Assembly (NCBI GenBank): GCA_016744275.1
Contig: JADGEP010000176.1
Coordinates: forward strand, 1 to 7,802
Length of the DNA: 7,802 bases
Direction of reading: 5' to 3'
Source: Candidatus Krumholzibacteriia bacterium
GTDB lineage: Bacteria; Krumholzibacteriota; Krumholzibacteriia; LZORAL124-64-63
In this document: positions 5,268 through 7,802 of the stretch, in pieces
How positions within the stretch are numbered: position 1 is the stretch's first letter
How the letters are laid out: every line of letters begins with the position of its first letter
Made by a program: the position numbers and the translations under genes
The notes under the pieces: generated by a model
Databases searched by the model: none
What the model saw: only the letters and a program-made list of their open reading frames with translations
What the model was told of the DNA's origin: nothing

Positions 5268-7340
5268 TTAGCGGACCAGGGTCAAGGGGCGCACCTGAGC
5301 CAGGCCAGCGCCCTGCAGGCGGATAAAATAAGTGCCAGAGGCCACCGCGCGCCCGGCATTGTCAGTTCCATCCCAGCGGGCTTGATGATCTCCCGGGGCC
5401 ATGAATTCGGCAACCAGCTTTTTCACCAGACGTCCCGACACATCGTGGATGTCCAGGCGCACATCGGTCTCAGCCGCCAACTCAAAACGAATATTGGTGG
5501 CCGGATTGAAGGGATTCGGGACATTGTCGCGCAATGTCATGGGCCCGCCCACCGTCTGGGGCACCTCGCTGACACCGCCATCAGCCACAGTGCAAAGCAC
5601 CCAGCCGTCAGGATCCAATTGCACGTTCAATACGTTGCCGCTGACCAAGACATCGTACCATTGCGCAGCTTGGCTGTTTTGAACCACCGTGGTGGTGGTG
5701 CCGGCATCGGTTGTGATCCGCAGGTCCAACGGCATGGTGAATAATCCGGTGTTGGCCTGGGTCTGTTCAATCTTGACCATCACCCGGGTCTGTCCTGCTT
5801 CGGGCACCGTCCGCCAAGACATCTGGTAGGCCGGATAATACTCGCCGTAGATCCACTGCTGGAAAAACGGCTGCAGGTTGAGGCCCGATACGGATTCGAA
5901 CACCCCTTGAAAATCTTCGGTGGTCGCGCCGCTGAACGCGTAGGTCGCGCGCCACAAGTCCAGGGCCTCGGCAAAGCCCGCTTCGCCGACTACCCGGCGC
6001 AACATGTGCGGCACCCAACTGGCTTTTTGGTAGCTCAGGTTAAAATCGAAGATGGTGTGAAAATTGTTGGGATTCTCCACGAAAATCGTGCCGGGCCCCA
6101 GGTAGCGGGCGTCATACATGGCATCCCGGTATTCTTGCGCTCCCAATGATTTTTCAATCCACAAGGCCTCGCTCCAGGTGGCGAATCCTTCATTCAACCA
6201 GATGTGGCCAAAATCGGCGCAGGTGATCAGGTCGCCAAACCACTGGTGGGCCAATTCGTGGGCGATCAATTCTTCAGAGTACGAGTTGTAATACAGGCTG
6301 CTGCAGGTCTGATGCTCCATGCCTCCGCCCCAGAGAAACTGGGCATGGCCGTATTTTTCAGCCAGGAATGGGTATTCGCCGAACAATTCGGCAAAGGCGG
6401 TGATCATCGGAGCCACCACGGCGTACCCCGCCTGGGCATTGGCCAACTGGTCGGGAAATACGAAATAGTCCAGGGGCATGGTATCGCCGGTTGCCGACAC
6501 ATAGTTGTCGCTGAAGGTTGCATAGGGGTAGGCCGTGATAGAAATCAAGTAGGTCGCCACCGGGTACCGTTCGGTCCAGTGGTAGGTTCTCTTTCCTGGC
6601 GCCGGAATGGTCACCTGATCCAGGGTGCCATTGCTGGCCACCACCATGTCGGCATCGACCGTGACGTGTAATGCCACTGAATCGGCTTTGTCGGTGTTCA
6701 AGTCCTTGCACGGCCACCATTCCCGGGCCCCGAAGGGTTCACTCAGGGTCCACACCAGCGCTTCGCCGCCATAGATTTCCCACCCAAAATCATCACCGCT
6801 CGGATTGCCGTAATAATCCACCTCAACTTCGACAATTTCCCCAGTGGCGTAGGTGCGGTCCAAGGTCAATGTCAACAAACTGCCCAGGCGCGAATAAACC
6901 AGCGACACCCCACCGGCGCGGGCCTCGGGCACATACATGTTCAGGTCCAGATCCAGGTCCATGGTCGCCAGGTCAGCGCCGACCACTTGCGCCCGAATGG
7001 TGGTGGTGCCCGACAAAATTTTGGTGGTCGTATTGAGACCAATCACCAAGTCGTAAAAGCCCACATCGTAGCGTTCCATATTGGGCGTGCCCTTGTCCAG
7101 GCCCGAACCGGCGGCGTTTTTCAATCCCATCAAGGCTCGCGATTTGGTTTCGGCCTCCAGCGCCCGGTGCTGCCGCGCCTCGGCAATCCTGGTCCACGGC
7201 GCGCCCTCACCAGGCAATGCCATGGGCACCGGATGTTCACCGGCCTGCACCAGAACCGCACCGAAAAACAGGCAGGTCAAAACCGCCCCAGGTATCCAGT
7301 GGCGGCAGCGGTCGGCGGTTCGCAAAGGAGCACGCAACAA
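5268..7340 (-). CDS. Secreted M1-family metallopeptidase with C-terminal FlgD-Ig-like domain
   Basis: A 690-residue exported zinc aminopeptidase-type enzyme. Residues 1-33 form a signal peptide (basic start, hydrophobic core 'PGAVLTCLFFGAVLVQA'). The M1 N-terminal beta-domain is about 88-290. The catalytic domain has the exopeptidase motif 'GGGMEH' (338-343), zinc motif H361-E362-x2-H365 with third ligand E384 exactly 18 residues later in 'NEGFATW', and the expected catalytic tyrosine Y437 in 'SYQKASWVPHMLR'. After a beta-rich region (about 505-600), residues 603-690 form a FlgD-Ig-like module opening with 'NVPNPFNPATNI' and ending 'GTYFIRLQ...LVR', as in proteins carrying type IX-like C-terminal sorting domains. 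The start is TTG: a TGA stop lies two codons upstream, GAGG is 9 bases before TTG 7340, and the next ATG is codon 40, past the signal peptide. A second TTG at 7337 is equally possible. It probably degrades peptides outside the cytoplasm. Confidence 0.94.
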   Translation of the reverse strand: MLRAPLRTADRCRHWIPGAVLTCLFFGAVLVQAGEHPVPMALPGEGAPWTRIAEARQHRALEAETKSRALMGLKNAAGSGLDKGTPNMERYDVGFYDLVIGLNTTTKILSGTTTIRAQVVGADLATMDLDLDLNMYVPEARAGGVSLVYSRLGSLLTLTLDRTYATGEIVEVEVDYYGNPSGDDFGWEIYGGEALVWTLSEPFGAREWWPCKDLNTDKADSVALHVTVDADMVVASNGTLDQVTIPAPGKRTYHWTERYPVATYLISITAYPYATFSDNYVSATGDTMPLDYFVFPDQLANAQAGYAVVAPMITAFAELFGEYPFLAEKYGHAQFLWGGGMEHQTCSSLYYNSYSEELIAHELAHQWFGDLITCADFGHIWLNEGFATWSEALWIEKSLGAQEYRDAMYDARYLGPGTIFVENPNNFHTIFDFNLSYQKASWVPHMLRRVVGEAGFAEALDLWRATYAFSGATTEDFQGVFESVSGLNLQPFFQQWIYGEYYPAYQMSWRTVPEAGQTRVMVKIEQTQANTGLFTMPLDLRITTDAGTTTTVVQNSQAAQWYDVLVSGNVLNVQLDPDGWVLCTVADGGVSEVPQTVGGPMTLRDNVPNPFNPATNIRFELAAETDVRLDIHDVSGRLVKKLVAEFMAPGDHQARWDGTDNAGRAVASGTYFIRLQGAGLAQVRPLTLVR

Positions 7341-7393
7341 GGGTCATTTCCTCAGGTTGGGGATTGCATCAGGCAAAATTCAGCGACAGGTTC

Positions 7394-7423
7394 ATTATAC
7401 TACAAATGCGCTGGATATGACAA
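7394..7423 (-). promoter_or_regulatory. Sigma70-type promoter for the M1 peptidase gene
   Basis: On the minus strand TTGTCA (7423-7418) is followed after 18 bases by a perfect TATAAT (7399-7394). Transcription would begin near 7387, leaving a leader of about 47 bases before the TTG start, with GAGG in place as ribosome binding site. The -35 box overlaps the downstream arm of the inverted repeat at 7421-7449. This is the best promoter match in the window. Confidence 0.65.
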
Positions 7424-7449
7424 ACGGCGCGGACCAGCCGCGCCGTTTG
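7421..7449 (-). terminator. Terminator-like perfect inverted repeat after gap
   Basis: CAAACGGCGCGG and CCGCGCCGTTTG form a perfect 12-bp stem around a 5-base loop, beginning 30 bases after the gap stop codon. On the minus strand the stem ends in GTTTG followed by TCAT, so the U-tract is short. The GC-rich stem with flanking AAA/TTT pairs and the position between two transcription units support intrinsic termination. The palindrome could also work on the plus strand or act as an operator. Confidence 0.7.
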
Positions 7450-7479
7450 CACTCTTACAAGACCTTGTCAGTCAGACAA

Positions 7480-7802
7480 CTAGTCGACCTTGGCCATCAG
7501 TTCCAACAGGTCGCAAACCCGGTTCGAGTAGCCACCCTCGTTGTCGTACCAGCTGATGGTTTTCAACAGCTTGCCGTCGATGACCGAAGTGCAGCCCGGA
7601 TCAAAAATGCTCGAGTGGCTGTCGCCCACGATATCCGACGATACGATGTGGTCGTCGCCGTAGCGCAGGATGCCGCGCAGCTGGTCCGACTCACTGGCCG
7701 CTTTCATGGCCGCGTTGACTTCTTCGACGGAAACTTCGCGGTTCATCACCGACACCAGATCGACTACCGAGCCGCAGACCACCGGCACGCGCAGGGCCAT
7801 AC
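7480..7802 (-). CDS. gap: Glyceraldehyde-3-phosphate dehydrogenase, type I, C-terminal part
   Basis: The last 107 codons of a type I GAPDH, cut by the right edge; the two leftover bases fit the glycine codon expected before 'MALRVP'. The enzyme converts glyceraldehyde 3-phosphate, NAD+ and phosphate to 1,3-bisphosphoglycerate in glycolysis, in the cytoplasm. Recognisable segments are 'ALRVP' then 'GSVVDLV', 'VSVEEVNAAMK', 'IVSSDIVGDSHSSIFDP', and the near-terminal 'SWYDNEGGYSNRVCDLLELM'. These belong to the C-terminal catalytic domain; the active-site cysteine and NAD-binding domain are outside the window. The usual aromatic or bulky residue in NE(W/F/T/V)GYSN is a glycine here, encoded by GGT. 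The gene ends with TAG and is followed by a strong inverted repeat, so it seems to be transcribed separately from the downstream peptidase gene. Confidence 0.97.
   Translation of the reverse strand, partial: MALRVPVVCGSVVDLVSVMNREVSVEEVNAAMKAASESDQLRGILRYGDDHIVSSDIVGDSHSSIFDPGCTSVIDGKLLKTISWYDNEGGYSNRVCDLLELMAKVD

Noticed and set aside
6943..6961. Short repeated CCAGGT/CCAGAT units inside the M1 gene
   Set aside because: They simply encode the alternating Asp-Leu run (DLDLDL) of a beta strand in the peptidase.
1..7802. Defence system, biosynthetic cluster, CRISPR array, mobile element or RNA gene
   Set aside because: No direct-repeat array, transposase, integrase, tRNA-like or rRNA sequence, or defence domain was seen on either strand; the genes are mostly ordinary chromosomal families.

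Overview
The window is a compact stretch of bacterial chromosome in which every supportable gene lies on the minus strand, so transcription runs from high to low coordinates. By eye the sequence is moderately GC-rich. The best taxonomic hint is the M1 metallopeptidase, which has an N-terminal signal peptide and a C-terminal FlgD-Ig-like module beginning with an 'NVPNPFNP' motif. Such C-terminal modules are typical of secreted proteins in FCB-group and related candidate phyla (Krumholzibacteriota, Eisenbacteria, Latescibacteria and similar). This assignment is an inference from domain style, not a phylogenetic result.

Layout in transcription order. (1) 7802-7480: the C-terminal third of a type I glyceraldehyde-3-phosphate dehydrogenase (gap), followed by a perfect 12-bp inverted repeat that looks like its terminator. 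(2) 7423-7394: a strong sigma70-like promoter (TTGTCA, 18 bp, TATAAT) whose -35 box overlaps the terminator arm. It drives a secreted M1 aminopeptidase-type protein (7340-5268, TTG start). (3) After a 17-bp gap comes an EamA/DMT-family 10-TM transporter (5250-4393). (4) Two adjacent, clearly paralogous bacteriohemerythrins follow (4320-3913 and 3895-3494), both with complete di-iron ligand sets. (5) A 162-bp gap contains a second TTGTCA/18 bp promoter candidate and a hairpin next to the ribosome binding site. (6) A tightly packed run of five genes follows: an RluA-type pseudouridine synthase (3331-2636), a secreted thioredoxin-fold protein lacking both active-site cysteines (2639-2163), an FAD-dependent oxidoreductase of the L-2-hydroxyglutarate dehydrogenase type (2154-985), a membrane PAP2-family phosphatase (983-249), and the N-terminus of an exported protein cut off by the left edge (252-1). 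Two of the four junctions in this run are ATGA stop/start overlaps, one is TGA-G-ATG, and the fourth is 8 bp with the Shine-Dalgarno touching the upstream stop codon.

The genes do not form one recognisable pathway. gap is glycolysis, the M1 enzyme is extracytoplasmic peptide breakdown, and the EamA protein could move amino acids or other small metabolites. The hemerythrins point to oxygen handling in a microaerobic or anaerobic lifestyle, and the last five genes look like an operon of mixed function. I see no tRNA, rRNA, CRISPR array, insertion sequence, phage gene, or defence or secretion cassette. The most interesting points are the cysteine-less thioredoxin-like protein inside a translationally coupled operon, the intact tandem hemerythrin pair, the divergent PAP2 motifs, and two compact regulatory regions that share a promoter layout.
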